DNA from: Sphingobacterium sp. SGR-19
GTDB lineage: Bacteria; Bacteroidota; Bacteroidia; Sphingobacteriales; Sphingobacteriaceae
NCBI RefSeq assembly: GCF_011043555.1
Contig: NZ_JAAKGS010000001.1
Span: 372,001-436,000 of the forward strand
Reading direction: 5' to 3'
Length of the DNA stretch: 64,000 nt
Position 1 is the stretch's first letter. Each line of letters starts with the position of its first letter. A program made the translations under genes and the position numbers. This document shows positions 43,765 through 54,046 of the stretch, piece by piece. The notes beneath the pieces are model-generated. The model saw only the letters and a list, made by a program, of their open reading frames with translations, made no database searches and had not been told where the DNA came from.

Positions 43765-44594
43765 TGAAAAAAAAAATTATATTTAGCATCGGACTGGCTA
43801 CCTCGCTGTTGGCCAGCAGTTGCATCGGTAGAAATAATCCGCAGGAAAATCTACCCGCGTCGTCGGACGGGCTTACGGCCGTAACCGACACCCTGGATTA
43901 TCACATCGAAGTTTTCAAAGAAATAAGTCCCTATTTTTCCGGGGACGGGGCAACATTGGATACGACCTATTATGCCGCGCGTTTTCCCGTATTTTCGTCC
44001 GAAATCGATTCCTTGGTTCGAGATGTTGTTTTTATAGATGGTGAGCATAATGCAAGCCAAGTGGCAGAAAGCTTCCTAGGTGGATTCAATGAATATGCAG
44101 AAGAACAGATAGAAAGCGAGAATCAGGCGTTTCATGCTTGGTTTAGGAATCAGAATTGTGAAGTCGCCTTGAACGTACGCGGTTTTCTAACATTAAAAAA
44201 CGCCATCAGTGAGTATACCGGAGGCGCCCATGGTATAGAAATTGAAGTCTGGTCCAGCTACGATATACAAAATAGAAAAAAGCTTGCATTAAACGATCTT
44301 TTTCAAGATACACTTGCTTTACAGCAAATTGTGGAAGGCTATTTCAGGAAACAGGAACAATTGAACGATACCAGCTCCTACGGAAGTGCTTATTTTTTTG
44401 AGAACGAAACCTTCACACTTGCAGACAACTTCGGTGTGACCCCGACAGGACTTTTGTTCCATTACAACCCCTATGAAATAAAATCATATGCCGAAGGGCC
44501 AACAACGCTGACCATCCCTTACCATGCGCTGGCAGACGTGACGACAGACACCGGTAAGCGCTTATTGGAAGCGATAAGTGAGCATCATAAGTAA
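43764..44594 (+). CDS. DUF3298/RsiV-like lipoprotein
   Basis: The product of about 276 residues has a lipobox (LLASSC, Cys20). A DUF4163-like N-terminal region and a DUF3298-type C-terminal domain follow, with NVRGFLTLKNAISEYTGGAHGIEIEVWSSYDIQNRKKLALNDLF and NFGVTPTGLLFHYNPYEIKSYAEGPTTLTIPY. The same fold occurs in the lysozyme-binding anti-sigma factor RsiV, but no transmembrane anti-sigma part is present here, so it is an anchored periplasmic protein of unknown role. ATG 43764 overlaps the preceding stop; a TTG one codon upstream is also in frame. Confidence 0.8.
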   Translation: MKKKIIFSIGLATSLLASSCIGRNNPQENLPASSDGLTAVTDTLDYHIEVFKEISPYFSGDGATLDTTYYAARFPVFSSEIDSLVRDVVFIDGEHNASQVAESFLGGFNEYAEEQIESENQAFHAWFRNQNCEVALNVRGFLTLKNAISEYTGGAHGIEIEVWSSYDIQNRKKLALNDLFQDTLALQQIVEGYFRKQEQLNDTSSYGSAYFFENETFTLADNFGVTPTGLLFHYNPYEIKSYAEGPTTLTIPYHALADVTTDTGKRLLEAISEHHK

Positions 44595-44610
44595 AAATTA
44601 AAACGTTTTA

Positions 44611-45873
44611 ATGCAAGTATTTAAATTTGGCGGAGCATCCGTAAAAGATGCGGATAGCATACGAAATGTAGCACATATTATAACAAAATACAAGCTGGGC
44701 GAACTGCTCGTGGTAGTCTCCGCACTTGGCAAAACCACGAATGCTTTGACCGAAGTCACCCAACATTTTGTTGACCAAACCGGGCAAGCCTTTGATCTGC
44801 TGGAAAAAGTAAAGCATGCACATCAACAGATTCTGACCGATCTTTTCGGTACAATCAATCATCCTATATTTGATGAGATTGCCAATTGCTTCGTAGAAAT
44901 CGAATGGATACTGGAAGAAGAACCTCAAGATTCGTACGATTATCTGCATGATCAGATTGTCTCTACCGGCGAAATTGTATCGTCGAAAATCCTGGCTGCC
45001 TACTGTGCCCATACAGGTTTACCCATCAGATGGATAGACGCTCGAGACTATATTTTTACGGATAACACCTATCGAGAAGCCGAAGTAGACTGGCAAAAAA
45101 CAGAAGATAAAATTCGCAGGGAAATGCCCACCATACTCGACGAGCAAATTATTATCACCCAAGGTTTCATCGGTTCCACCTCTGAAAACTTCACGACAAC
45201 TTTGGGCCGCGAAGGCTCCGATTATTCCGCAGCCATATTCGCTGCCTGCCTGCAGGCCGATGATGTGACCATATGGAAAGATGTACCCGGTGTGCTCAAT
45301 GCAGACCCCAAATGGTTTAACCCGACGGAACTCATTCCAGAGCTGTCCTATACCGATGCTATTGAGCTCACTTACTACGGTGCAACCGTTATCCACCCCA
45401 AAACGATTAAGCCGTTACAGAATAAAAAAATCACCTTAAACGTGCGTTCTTTCGTACATCCAGAGGAGTCGGGAACACTCATCCGTACAACGAACGACGG
45501 GCTACCTATACCCTCTTTTATTTTTAAAGTCAACCAGGCTTTTGTGAGTATACAGCCGCGCGACTTTTCGTTTATCGTAGAGGATAATCTAAGCCATATA
45601 TTCAACCTGTTCCATAGCCATCGTATCAAAATAAATATGATGCACAACAGCGCCATCAGTTTCTGTGTTAGTATCGACAATACCGGAACGAACGTGGACG
45701 CACTATTAGAAGAACTGGAAAAACGCTATAAGGTAAGTGTAGAAAAGGGCTTGGAGCTGATTACGATCCGTTATTATAATCAGGAAACGGTTGACCGGGT
45801 ATTGGTAAATAAAAAAATTATCCGGGAGCTTAAAGACAGCTATACCTGTCAACTTTTGGTCAAGGAATTGTAG
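44611..45873 (+). CDS. lysC: Aspartate kinase (monofunctional)
   Basis: The 420-residue enzyme phosphorylates aspartate, the first step to lysine, threonine and methionine. The kinase domain shows VFKFGGASVKDADSIRNVA (KFGG motif), VSALGKTTNALTEV, TTLGREGSDYSAAIFAACLQADDVTIWKDVPGVLNADP and ELTYYGATVIHPKT. The C-terminal part (about 300-420) folds as ACT-like regulatory domains (FSFIVEDNLSHIFNLFHSHRIKINMMHNSAISFCVSID), which bind end-product amino acids. There is no fused homoserine dehydrogenase. It follows the lipoprotein gene by 16 bases. Confidence 0.93.
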   Translation: MQVFKFGGASVKDADSIRNVAHIITKYKLGELLVVVSALGKTTNALTEVTQHFVDQTGQAFDLLEKVKHAHQQILTDLFGTINHPIFDEIANCFVEIEWILEEEPQDSYDYLHDQIVSTGEIVSSKILAAYCAHTGLPIRWIDARDYIFTDNTYREAEVDWQKTEDKIRREMPTILDEQIIITQGFIGSTSENFTTTLGREGSDYSAAIFAACLQADDVTIWKDVPGVLNADPKWFNPTELIPELSYTDAIELTYYGATVIHPKTIKPLQNKKITLNVRSFVHPEESGTLIRTTNDGLPIPSFIFKVNQAFVSIQPRDFSFIVEDNLSHIFNLFHSHRIKINMMHNSAISFCVSIDNTGTNVDALLEELEKRYKVSVEKGLELITIRYYNQETVDRVLVNKKIIRELKDSYTCQLLVKEL

Positions 45874-45903
45874 AAGTTGTGCATGATGGGTGATAAGTTA
45901 TAA

Positions 45904-47091
45904 ATGATGAACAACAGCATTTTATCATCGGAGGTCCAAGCCTTTATCCGCCGGCATGCACATGAAAATGCCAGCAGCATCGCTTTGAAAACGAGTCCGT
46001 TTGCGAGCGTATCTTCGTCAGAGCTTGCTCAACAAATAAATGGTTGGCAAAAGGTAAGCACCAAAATACCGGAATGGTTGGAACAGGGCGAAGCACTATA
46101 TTTTCCCAAAAAGCTCAATCTGGAGCAATGTTCATCTGCAAGAACCGGAAAATTCAAAGCATCCCTCCTTTCATCAAACAGTACAATGTTGGACTTGACT
46201 GGGGGATTTGGCGTGGACAGTTATTATTTCGCACGACAGGCGAATAAGGTGGTACATTGTGAAATCAATCCGGAGTTATCACAAATCGTAGCCCACAACT
46301 TCTACGAATTAGGCATAGACAACGTACAATTCCACACCGGAGACGGTATCGCATTCTTAATTCCATCTCGTGAGCGGTATGATTACATTTACATCGATCC
46401 GTCGCGAAGGGTGAACAACCAAAAGGTCTTCCGATTGGAAGATTGCGAGCCTAATATCGTTGCCTATCAATCCTTATTTTTTGAACATTCCGATAAACTC
46501 ATCACCAAGCTGGCACCTTTGCTCGACATCTCGGGGACACTAAATGTACTGCCACATCTCAAAGATGTCTATGTCATCAGTATTGAAAACGACTGCAAGG
46601 AATTACTGTTTGTCCAGGAAAAATCCTTTCAAGGTACACCCAGTATTCATGCCGTGCGTCTGTCGACGGACGAACCGCAGATTTTCTCTTTTAACTATAT
46701 ACAGGAAAAACAGGCAGCACCGGTATTGGGCGAACCGACAAACTTCTTATACGATCCCGATGTCGCGATTACAAAAGCCGGTGCTTTTAAGTCTATTGCT
46801 ATCACTTTCGGCCTACAGAAACTGCATCAGCACAGCCATTTGTATACCAGTGAAAACATCGTTACCGAATTTCCCGGACGCATCTTCCAAATACAACAAG
46901 TTGTGCCGTTTTCCGTGTTTAAAAAGAACATTGCCATTACAAAAGCGAATATCGTCGCAAAAAACTTTCCGTTGAAAGTAGAGGAAATCCGAAGGAAGTT
47001 CAAAATTAAAGATGGCGGAGAGGATTATTTATATTTTACAACACTATTTGATGATAGACTTATGGTCGTCTATGGTAAGCGAGTTGTTTAA
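45904..47091 (+). CDS. THUMP-like class I SAM-dependent methyltransferase
   Basis: The 395-residue protein has an N-terminal region with FIRRHAHENASSIALKTSPF. A Rossmann methyltransferase core follows (MLDLTGGFGVDSYYFA as motif I, VVHCEINPELSQIVAHNF, YIYIDPSRR as the catalytic DP-type motif), and a C-terminal THUMP-like domain (about 290-395). DPSRR with a THUMP-like end suggests modification of an RNA base, but no substrate has been shown for this Bacteroidota family that I know of. It is the last gene of the plus-strand run; the next gene is convergent. Confidence 0.85.
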   Translation: MMNNSILSSEVQAFIRRHAHENASSIALKTSPFASVSSSELAQQINGWQKVSTKIPEWLEQGEALYFPKKLNLEQCSSARTGKFKASLLSSNSTMLDLTGGFGVDSYYFARQANKVVHCEINPELSQIVAHNFYELGIDNVQFHTGDGIAFLIPSRERYDYIYIDPSRRVNNQKVFRLEDCEPNIVAYQSLFFEHSDKLITKLAPLLDISGTLNVLPHLKDVYVISIENDCKELLFVQEKSFQGTPSIHAVRLSTDEPQIFSFNYIQEKQAAPVLGEPTNFLYDPDVAITKAGAFKSIAITFGLQKLHQHSHLYTSENIVTEFPGRIFQIQQVVPFSVFKKNIAITKANIVAKNFPLKVEEIRRKFKIKDGGEDYLYFTTLFDDRLMVVYGKRVV

Positions 47092-47108
47092 TCCTACCTT
47101 ACCCACCC

Positions 47109-48152
47109 TCATATCACCTCAATCACGGTACCTTCTTCTAAAGGGTGTGATACACAAATTAAACAACGGCCGTTTTCCACTTCCCTATCCGTTAACACCT
47201 CGTTATAATCCATGCGCACGCTGCCCGCAGTACATTGTGATATACAGGTACTACACATACCAGACTTGCAGGAATAGGGCAGTTTGATTTTATGTTCCAG
47301 TCCAACGTCCAATACAGTCTTATTATATGGAATAGTTAAATCATATTCCTTTCCCTGAAAAAGAAGTTTGATAGCATAAGACGTTACATCTATAGGCTCC
47401 TCGTCCTTTTCATCATCGTCTTCCTCCTCTTCGGGGAAATGAAACGTTTCCTTCTTTATATTACTGTCGGAAAACCCCATGCCCAATAAGGTAAAACGCA
47501 CTAAATCCATATAGAAAACGGGACCACAAGTATAAAACAATACTTTACCATGTCCTGGCATCTGTTCCTGTACGATGCGGATGAGATACTCCCTATTTAG
47601 TCGCGCATGCAAAAGGTTTTTCGAACTGGAAAATATCCATACGATCTCCAATCGGTCAGGATACTGTTTCTGCCATTCCAGCAATTCCTCATAAAACACC
47701 GTACTCGCTATTGACCTATTGCTATACACCAAAACTACCTTAGTTTTATTTTCCTTGACCAACGCTGTTTTCAAAATAGAATAAAGTGGCGTTATGCCGA
47801 CACCGGCAGCAAAAAGAAATACCGTACGTTCTATATCCTTTTGAGGTTCATAATAGAATAATCCTTGCGGTTCCAATACGTCAATAATATCGCCTATCCT
47901 GGTTTGATGATGTAATAAACGGGAAATTTCGCCGTTATCTACCCTTTTTACCGTTATGGCAAGCGGTTCGTCTACATCAGGTGAGCTGCTAAAAGAGTAA
48001 GACCTGCGTACCTCTCTGTCCCCAAAGGTGAAGGAAACCGTCAAAAACTGTCCTGGCTTGGGTTTAGGATAACTGCCAGACAGGTCTTTAAATATTACCG
48101 TAACGGTATCATTAGGTTGATATATAATATTGGAAATTTCAAATTTATACAT
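47109..48152 (-). CDS. Ferredoxin-NADP reductase-type protein with C-terminal 2Fe-2S domain (PaaE-like)
   Basis: The 347-residue protein has an FAD-binding barrel (PGQFLTVSFTFGDREVRRSYSFSSSP, the RxYS motif), an NAD(P)-binding domain (FLFAAGVGITPLYSILK, VLFYTCGPVFYMDLVRFTL) and a plant-type ferredoxin domain with LPYSCKSGMCSTCISQC and a fourth Cys in GRCLICV. This is the oxygenase-reductase layout (PaaE/Hmp-like): electrons pass NADPH-FAD-2Fe2S to a partner. No paa genes or oxygenase lie nearby, so the partner is unknown. A very acidic linker (FPEEEEDDDEKDEEP) between the reductase and ferredoxin parts is unusual. Confidence 0.87.
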   Translation of the reverse strand: MYKFEISNIIYQPNDTVTVIFKDLSGSYPKPKPGQFLTVSFTFGDREVRRSYSFSSSPDVDEPLAITVKRVDNGEISRLLHHQTRIGDIIDVLEPQGLFYYEPQKDIERTVFLFAAGVGITPLYSILKTALVKENKTKVVLVYSNRSIASTVFYEELLEWQKQYPDRLEIVWIFSSSKNLLHARLNREYLIRIVQEQMPGHGKVLFYTCGPVFYMDLVRFTLLGMGFSDSNIKKETFHFPEEEEDDDEKDEEPIDVTSYAIKLLFQGKEYDLTIPYNKTVLDVGLEHKIKLPYSCKSGMCSTCISQCTAGSVRMDYNEVLTDREVENGRCLICVSHPLEEGTVIEVI

Positions 48153-48205
48153 ACCATAAAAGTAGCTTAATTCTTGAAACTAGACAAATAGATAGCTTCT
48201 ATAGG

Positions 48206-48239
48206 ATATAAAAAAATCCCGACAGAATTTGCCGGGATT
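48206..48239 (-). terminator. Terminator of the rimP-nusA-infB operon
   Basis: AATCCCG (48215-48221) pairs with CGGGATT (48233-48239); on the minus strand it is followed by a TTTTT tract. It lies 23 bases after the infB stop. Confidence 0.8.
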
Positions 48240-48261
48240 ATATTATTTGCACGTAATACGA

Positions 48262-51200
48262 TTAAAGCTTACGTTTAACTTCTACCTGTTCGTAGGCTTC
48301 CACAATATCACCCACTTGTATATCATTAAAGCGATCGATATTCAATCCACATTCATATCCTTGTGATACTTCTTTGACATCGTCTTTAAAACGTTTCAAT
48401 GAAGCCAATTTACCTGTATGGATGACAACGCCATCACGAATAACACGAATATCGTTGTTACGGTTTATTTTACCTTCTCGAACCATACATCCGGCGATGG
48501 TACCCACTTTAGATATTTTGAATGTCTCACGGATTTCGACTTCGGCCACAATTTTCTCTTCGAATTTCGGAGCCAACATACCTTCCATTGCGGACTTCAA
48601 TTCTTCGATTGCATCATAAATAATAGAATACAAACGAATATCGATTTGTTCGTGTTCTGCTAACTTCTTAGCACCTTGTGTCGGGCGCACCTGGAAACCA
48701 ATGATGATGGCATCTGAAGCAGACGCCAATAATACGTCAGACTCGGAAATAGCTCCCACTGATTTGTGGATGATATTTACCTGAATTTCGTCAGTCGACA
48801 GTTTCAATAAGGAGTCGGACAAAGCTTCAATCGAACCATCCACATCACCTTTAACGATAACATTCAATTCTTTAAAGTTACCGATAGCTAAACGGCGTCC
48901 AATCTCATCCAATGTAATATGTTTAGTAGCACGCATACCTTGCTCACGTTGCAATTGTAAACGTTTATTGGCTACTTGACGCGCTTCAGATTCGCTTTCC
49001 ATTACATAGAGCTTATCTCCCGCGGTCGGTGCACCAGACATACCTAAGATCTGTACCGGTACGGATGGCCCTGCTTCCTTCACACGTTCACCACGCTCAT
49101 TCGTCAACGCTTTCACCTTACCTGAATGTGAACCTGCAAGGATTGGGTCCCCGATACGTAGTGTACCCGCTTGTATCAATACTGTCGTAACGATACCTCT
49201 ACCTTTATCTAGGGCTGATTCGATCACGGAACCGACTGCACGCTTTGTAGGGTCCGCTTTTAATTCCAGCAATTCCGCCTCTAGAACAACTTTCTCTAAT
49301 AATAAGTCAACGTTTTCTCCAGTCTTCGCTGATATTTCCTGCGCCTGATACTTACCACCCCAGTCCTCCACTAAGATGTTCATACCAGATAATTGCTCAC
49401 GTATTCTATCTGCGTTAGCACCAGGTTTATCGACTTTGGTAAAGGCAAATACGATCGGAACACCAGCTGCTTGCGCATGATTAATGGCCTCTTTTGTTTG
49501 TGGCATGACCGCATCATCCGCAGCGATTACGATGATGACGATATCGGTCACTTTTGCACCACGCGCACGCATAGCCGTAAATGCCTCGTGTCCTGGAGTA
49601 TCTAAAAACGTAACTTTACGTCCATCTTCCAGCTTTACAGCATACGCCCCGATGTGCTGCGTAATACCTCCCGCCTCACCTTTCGTTACATTTGCCTTAC
49701 GGATATAATCCAATAGCGACGTCTTACCGTGGTCGACGTGTCCCATTACCGTTACAATCGGTGCACGAGGGATTAAATTCGCCTCGTTATCCAGCTCTTC
49801 TAGTTCTGTAACTTCTTCATCCTCTGGCTTAATAAACTCTACTTGATAACCAAACTCTTCAGCAACGATCGATAAAGTTTCTGCATCTAAACGTTGATTT
49901 ATCGACACAAACATCCCCAAGCTCATACAGGTCGAGATGACTTGTGTTACTTGCACGTCCATTAAATTCGCCAATTCGTTCGCTGTTACAAATTCCGTAA
50001 CGCGTAGAATTTTAGACTGCGCAGCTTCTTCCATCGCTGCCTCTTCAGCCGAAAGTGCTATATCATCACGTTTTTGCCTCCGCAATTTGGCGCGCTGCGC
50101 AAATTTGCCTGATTTACCAGCACCACTTAGACGAGCCAACGTTGCCTTAATTTGGTCTTGGATTTCTTTTTCTGAAGGTTCTTCTTTCGGTGTTTCTTGA
50201 TGGCGTCCTTTTCCGCGGTGGTCATGGCGTCCTTTCCCGTGTCCGTGTTGTTGGCTTCCTTGACCTTGTTTATGATGACCGCCCGCATGCTGCCCGGTGC
50301 CTTTATTGAAGCCTCCGCCGCTGCTACGGTTAGCGTTCCCTTCATTTCCACCTCTTTGTCCTTCTGCAGCATTTGGATTGACAGGTGTGTTCTTATTCGA
50401 ACGCTTGCGTTTGCGCTTATTGTCATTGCTGTGTGAGGGACCAGAGGATGATGCGATAGGTTTACGCTCCACAGGTAGTTGGATTTTACCAACTACTTTT
50501 GGTCCACTTAGTGTCTCCGAACGTGCACGTATTACATCTTTATGAGATTCTTCAGAGGCGGTAGGTTTTCGCTCTTCTTTTACCGGAGGTTTAATTTCTT
50601 CAGTTTCTTTATTCATGTTGGCCGCAGGCTCTGCTTTTGTTTCTTGTTTTTGTTCCTCTTTTAGCTGCAGTTCCTCCTTATCCTCTTCTTTCTTAGGTTT
50701 GATTTCCTGCTTAGGTGTCTCAGCTTTAGGCTGTTCCGCTGCAACAGGCTTAACCTCCTCTTTCTCTACCTCCTGTTCAACAGGCTTGGTTTCTGATGCC
50801 TCTATCTTAGGAGAAGTTTCTTGCACTACTTCCTCATTTTCGGATTCTTTCTTAGGTTTGCCACGTTTAAGACTGTCTAAATCTATCTTTCCAACGACTT
50901 TTAACGGGCTAGAACTCTCCTCTTTCTCTTTCGCTACGGGTTTTTCCTCTACAGGCTGTATAGGCTCCACTGCGGGAGTCAAGCCGGCATCTTTAATTAG
51001 AACTTCCTTAGACGCTGTATTGTCTTCTTCTTCTTGAATATCTTCTCTAGACTCCGCAGGATTCACTCCACCTGTTCCAGCAGCTGACTCGTCACGACGA
51101 ATTTTACCGATAACAATCTGTTTCGCTTCGTCTTTTACGATTTTGTCTCCTTGAAATTCTTTTAGAAGGACAGTATACATGTCTGGAGACAACTTAGTGC

Positions 51201-51315
51201 TAGGCTTCGATTCGACATCAAACCCTTTCTTCACCAAGAAGTCAACAGCCGTACCTATCCCAATGTTAAGTTCTTTTGCTGCCTTTAGCAAGTTTATGCT
51301 TTTTCCTTCTGTCAT
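48262..51315 (-). CDS. infB: Translation initiation factor IF-2
   Basis: The 1017-residue GTPase positions initiator tRNA on the 30S subunit. The N-terminal IF2-N domain ([28 protein letters not shown]) is followed by about 370 residues of Glu/Lys/Pro-rich low-complexity linker and a Gly/His/Asn-rich stretch (about 300-370). The second IF2-N-type domain is at about 430-490. The G domain has GHVDHGKT at 525-532, DTPGHEAF and FTKVDKPG; domains II, III and the fMet-tRNA-binding domain IV follow. The long linker is typical of Bacteroidota IF-2. It is last in the rimP-nusA-infB operon, 107 bases after nusA. Confidence 0.96.
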   Translation of the reverse strand: MTEGKSINLLKAAKELNIGIGTAVDFLVKKGFDVESKPSTKLSPDMYTVLLKEFQGDKIVKDEAKQIVIGKIRRDESAAGTGGVNPAESREDIQEEEDNTASKEVLIKDAGLTPAVEPIQPVEEKPVAKEKEESSSPLKVVGKIDLDSLKRGKPKKESENEEVVQETSPKIEASETKPVEQEVEKEEVKPVAAEQPKAETPKQEIKPKKEEDKEELQLKEEQKQETKAEPAANMNKETEEIKPPVKEERKPTASEESHKDVIRARSETLSGPKVVGKIQLPVERKPIASSSGPSHSNDNKRKRKRSNKNTPVNPNAAEGQRGGNEGNANRSSGGGFNKGTGQHAGGHHKQGQGSQQHGHGKGRHDHRGKGRHQETPKEEPSEKEIQDQIKATLARLSGAGKSGKFAQRAKLRRQKRDDIALSAEEAAMEEAAQSKILRVTEFVTANELANLMDVQVTQVISTCMSLGMFVSINQRLDAETLSIVAEEFGYQVEFIKPEDEEVTELEELDNEANLIPRAPIVTVMGHVDHGKTSLLDYIRKANVTKGEAGGITQHIGAYAVKLEDGRKVTFLDTPGHEAFTAMRARGAKVTDIVIIVIAADDAVMPQTKEAINHAQAAGVPIVFAFTKVDKPGANADRIREQLSGMNILVEDWGGKYQAQEISAKTGENVDLLLEKVVLEAELLELKADPTKRAVGSVIESALDKGRGIVTTVLIQAGTLRIGDPILAGSHSGKVKALTNERGERVKEAGPSVPVQILGMSGAPTAGDKLYVMESESEARQVANKRLQLQREQGMRATKHITLDEIGRRLAIGNFKELNVIVKGDVDGSIEALSDSLLKLSTDEIQVNIIHKSVGAISESDVLLASASDAIIIGFQVRPTQGAKKLAEHEQIDIRLYSIIYDAIEELKSAMEGMLAPKFEEKIVAEVEIRETFKISKVGTIAGCMVREGKINRNNDIRVIRDGVVIHTGKLASLKRFKDDVKEVSQGYECGLNIDRFNDIQVGDIVEAYEQVEVKRKL

Positions 51316-51422
51316 CTATTATTTACCTTCTATAATTTTAATACTACAAAAATATGTTTTTTTACACTGAAAAAACAATTTCAGCTCAATTGTTTTTTCA
51401 GTATACGGATGCGATGAAACCC

Positions 51423-52661
51423 TTATTCAAACTCGGATTCGAGGATACGGAGAATCTCCTGTATTGTATCCTCTTCTAAGTCGGTACGTCTCACCAGTTC
51501 TGCTTCTGTCAATGCTAGAACTGATTTCGCTGTATCAAGCCCAACGCGTTTCAATTCATCGATAATCCAGCTATCGATTTCATCTGCAAATTCTTCGATG
51601 TCCACATCCTCTTCTACTTCATCATTTTCTCTGTACACATCAATTTCATAACCGGTCAATTTACCAGCAAGTTTAATGTTATGCCCACCTCGACCAATAG
51701 CCAAAGATACCTGATCCGGTTTAAGGTAGACGGCCGCCGTCTTGTTTTCATCATCAATTTTAATCGAAGAGATACGTGCTGGACTTAAAGCGCGTGTGAT
51801 ATATAACGTATTATTTGATGTATAGTTTATTACGTCGATATTTTCATTGCGCAGTTCCCTAACAATACCGTGTATGCGGGACCCCTTCATACCCACACAA
51901 GCACCTACAGGATCTATACGGTCATCGTAAGATTCCACAGCAACTTTTGCTCTTTCTCCTGGCTCACGAACGATCTTCTTAATGGTGATGAGCCCATCAA
52001 AAATTTCAGGCACTTCCAATTCAAATAAACGTTGCAAAAATTCAGGAGCGGTACGTGAAATGATGATTTTTGGATTACTATTCATCATATCAACTTTGAA
52101 TACCACAGCACGGATGCTATCGCCTTTTTTGAAATAGTCGGCCGGGATCTGCTCGGTTTTGGGAAGGATCAATTCGTTTCCGTCCTCATCCAGCACCAAA
52201 ATTTCTTTTTTCCAGATCTGGTAAACCTCTCCTATCACCAGTTCCCCTTCACGATCTTTATATTTCTTAAAGACTTCGTCTTTTTCCAGTTCTAATATTT
52301 TCGAAACCAACGTCTGGCGTGCTGCCAAAATAGCCCGTCTACCGAAGCTCTCCAACGTGATTTGCTCAATATATTCGTCGCCAACCTCTAAATCTGGATC
52401 GTATTGGTGTACGTCCGACAACTCGATTTCCAAATCGTCATCTTCAGAAAATCCATCTTCCATTACCACACGTGTTCTCCAAATCTCCAAGTCCCCGTTA
52501 TCTGGGTTTACAATCACATCTACGTTCTCATCTGTTCCAAAACGCTTGCGTATCATGCTACGGAACACCTCTTCCAATACCGTAATGACGGTCGGGCGAT
52601 CGATATTTTTAAATTCCTTGAACTCTTGGAAAGAGTCGATCAAATTGATATTGCTGCTCAT
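51423..52661 (-). CDS. nusA: Transcription termination/antitermination factor NusA
   Basis: The 412-residue protein has the NusA N-terminal domain (about 1-125), an S1 domain (GEVYQIWKKEILVLDEDGNELILP), and two KH domains (VGACVGMKGSRIHGIVRELRNENIDVI and VSLAIGRGGHNIKLAGKLTGYEIDVY). A short helical, acidic C-terminus follows in place of the acidic-repeat region of E. coli NusA. It binds RNA polymerase and controls pausing. It lies 3 bases after rimP. Confidence 0.96.
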   Translation of the reverse strand: MSSNINLIDSFQEFKEFKNIDRPTVITVLEEVFRSMIRKRFGTDENVDVIVNPDNGDLEIWRTRVVMEDGFSEDDDLEIELSDVHQYDPDLEVGDEYIEQITLESFGRRAILAARQTLVSKILELEKDEVFKKYKDREGELVIGEVYQIWKKEILVLDEDGNELILPKTEQIPADYFKKGDSIRAVVFKVDMMNSNPKIIISRTAPEFLQRLFELEVPEIFDGLITIKKIVREPGERAKVAVESYDDRIDPVGACVGMKGSRIHGIVRELRNENIDVINYTSNNTLYITRALSPARISSIKIDDENKTAAVYLKPDQVSLAIGRGGHNIKLAGKLTGYEIDVYRENDEVEEDVDIEEFADEIDSWIIDELKRVGLDTAKSVLALTEAELVRRTDLEEDTIQEILRILESEFE

Positions 52662-52664
52662 TTT

Positions 52665-53129
52665 TTATTTAAATGAAATTAACACCTTTGTTTCTGTTAT
52701 GCTATCTAAAGGAATCTCAGCTTCTGCTACGATAGCTTTTTTCCCCTTTTCTTTTTTTACTTCTTCTATTACGATGCTTTTATCGGTCACCGCAATCAGT
52801 TTGCCTTCTCTTTTCTCGCCCTCTAAGCCCTTTATCCGAACGCTTCGTCCAATATTCTTTTGATATTGCCTATTTAACAACAATGGAGTATCGATCCCCG
52901 GTGAAGAAACTTCTAAACGATAGGCCCGATCGATCGCGTCTTCTTCTTCTAAATGGTAGCCCACATGACGGCTAATTTGGACACAATCCTCAATCGCTAT
53001 TCCACCGTCGCCGTCCATCAATATCTCCAGAAGGCCATTATTGTGCATTTTAATTTTCACAATAAACAAATCCGCCCGGTCAGCAATCTTCTCTTCTATT
53101 AGTTCGCGTACTCTTTCTTCTATTTGCAT
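52665..53129 (-). CDS. rimP: Ribosome maturation factor RimP
   Basis: The 154-residue protein has the two RimP domains: an N-terminal alpha/beta part with LLEILMDGDGGIAIEDCVQISRHVGYHLEEED and the strand YRLEVSSPGIDTPLL, then an Sm-like C-terminal barrel (GRSVRIKGLEGEKREGKLIAVTDKSIVIEE). It assists 30S assembly. It heads the conserved rimP-nusA-infB operon. Confidence 0.95.
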   Translation of the reverse strand: MQIEERVRELIEEKIADRADLFIVKIKMHNNGLLEILMDGDGGIAIEDCVQISRHVGYHLEEEDAIDRAYRLEVSSPGIDTPLLLNRQYQKNIGRSVRIKGLEGEKREGKLIAVTDKSIVIEEVKKEKGKKAIVAEAEIPLDSITETKVLISFK

Positions 53130-53172
53130 ACCCTATTTCGATAGGTAAATTAAACATTTCAATAAGTGAATT

Positions 53173-53200
53173 AAAAAAGGGGGCATACCATGCCCCCTCT
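53173..53200 (-). terminator. Terminator of the XRE-S24 regulator gene
   Basis: GGGGGCAT (53179-53186), loop ACC, ATGCCCCC (53190-53197) is a perfect 8-bp stem; on the minus strand it is followed by TTTTTT. It lies 50 bases after the regulator's stop. Confidence 0.85.
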
Positions 53201-53250
53201 TATTCAGATTGTACAAATATACGCACATTATTTTAAATAAACAAATGGAT

Positions 53251-54024
53251 TTATTTGTTATCGACTACTGATTTTATTGTTTTTTGCATCTGCGCCATCA
53301 TGGAGGTCAACGTTTCCATCGTAGGCTCTGGACTTGGCTCCGGAAGCTCTGTGCTGATAAATGCTTTAGCCTTCCACACTTCGATGATATCCTCGGCATG
53401 AACCCAATACGGTTCATATGTTTTGTTATCAGAAACCAACTTCAATCCTTTTTCCTCTTTAAACTTGTACGCTACACGTTTATATACCACACCGTCCTCT
53501 TTAGACACTACGACATATGTTTGACTGGGCTTTATGTCATGCCAATTTTCGATGTACTCTCCAATAATAATACTTCCCGACGGCAGCGGCAACATGGAAT
53601 CACCTTTAATCTCGAATGCGCGGTAAGTTCCTTGATTAAACATCGGAAGCGAAAATTTAGGCAATTCCGCAACATATTCCGGATCCCCATATCCGTTTAA
53701 ATAACCTGCACTAGCTTTTACGGGTACTAATTCAATATTCTCTCTTTCATTTCCGTCCACGGTAATACTCAGTACACGCAAGTTTGATGCATTACTTTTA
53801 GGTTGCGGCCTCCAGTTTTCGTTTATAACATCATTCGCCAGCTCGTCCATGGTAAGATCATAGAACTGCGCTATTTTTCTTAGCAGCTCATACTTTGGTT
53901 CGGCACGATCCTCTTCATAAGCACCGACAGACGCTCTTTTTATCTCTAACGCATCAGCAAATTGCTGCTGCGTTAAACCTTTTTTCTTTCTTAAAAACTT
54001 AAGATTTGATGCGATATTTGACAT
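53251..54024 (-). CDS. XRE-family repressor with S24 (LexA-like) peptidase domain
   Basis: The 257-residue protein has an N-terminal helix-turn-helix (LKFLRKKKGLTQQQFADALEIKRASVGAYEEDRAEP, residues about 8-44) and a C-terminal S24/LexA-like domain. Its self-cleavage elements look intact: Ala106-Gly107 (VPVKASAGYLNG), the nucleophile Ser143 (IKGDSMLP) and Lys182 (VVYKRV), spaced as in LexA and CI. A Met-rich C-terminal helix follows (about 235-257). It may be a RecA-responsive repressor for stress genes. The TTAGTA repeats in the 112-base gap upstream are its likely operators, giving autoregulation and control of the divergent gene. Confidence 0.88.
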   Translation of the reverse strand: MSNIASNLKFLRKKKGLTQQQFADALEIKRASVGAYEEDRAEPKYELLRKIAQFYDLTMDELANDVINENWRPQPKSNASNLRVLSITVDGNERENIELVPVKASAGYLNGYGDPEYVAELPKFSLPMFNQGTYRAFEIKGDSMLPLPSGSIIIGEYIENWHDIKPSQTYVVVSKEDGVVYKRVAYKFKEEKGLKLVSDNKTYEPYWVHAEDIIEVWKAKAFISTELPEPSPEPTMETLTSMMAQMQKTIKSVVDNK

Positions 54025-54046
54025 ATTTTTCTCAAAAATTTTTTCT

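Noticed and set aside
50615..51037. Long plus-strand open frame (140 codons, Ser/Cys-rich) antisense to infB
   Set aside because: It mirrors the Glu/Lys-rich linker of IF-2; the Ser/Phe/Leu composition is what reverse-complemented GAA/AAA codons give. No start region or family match.
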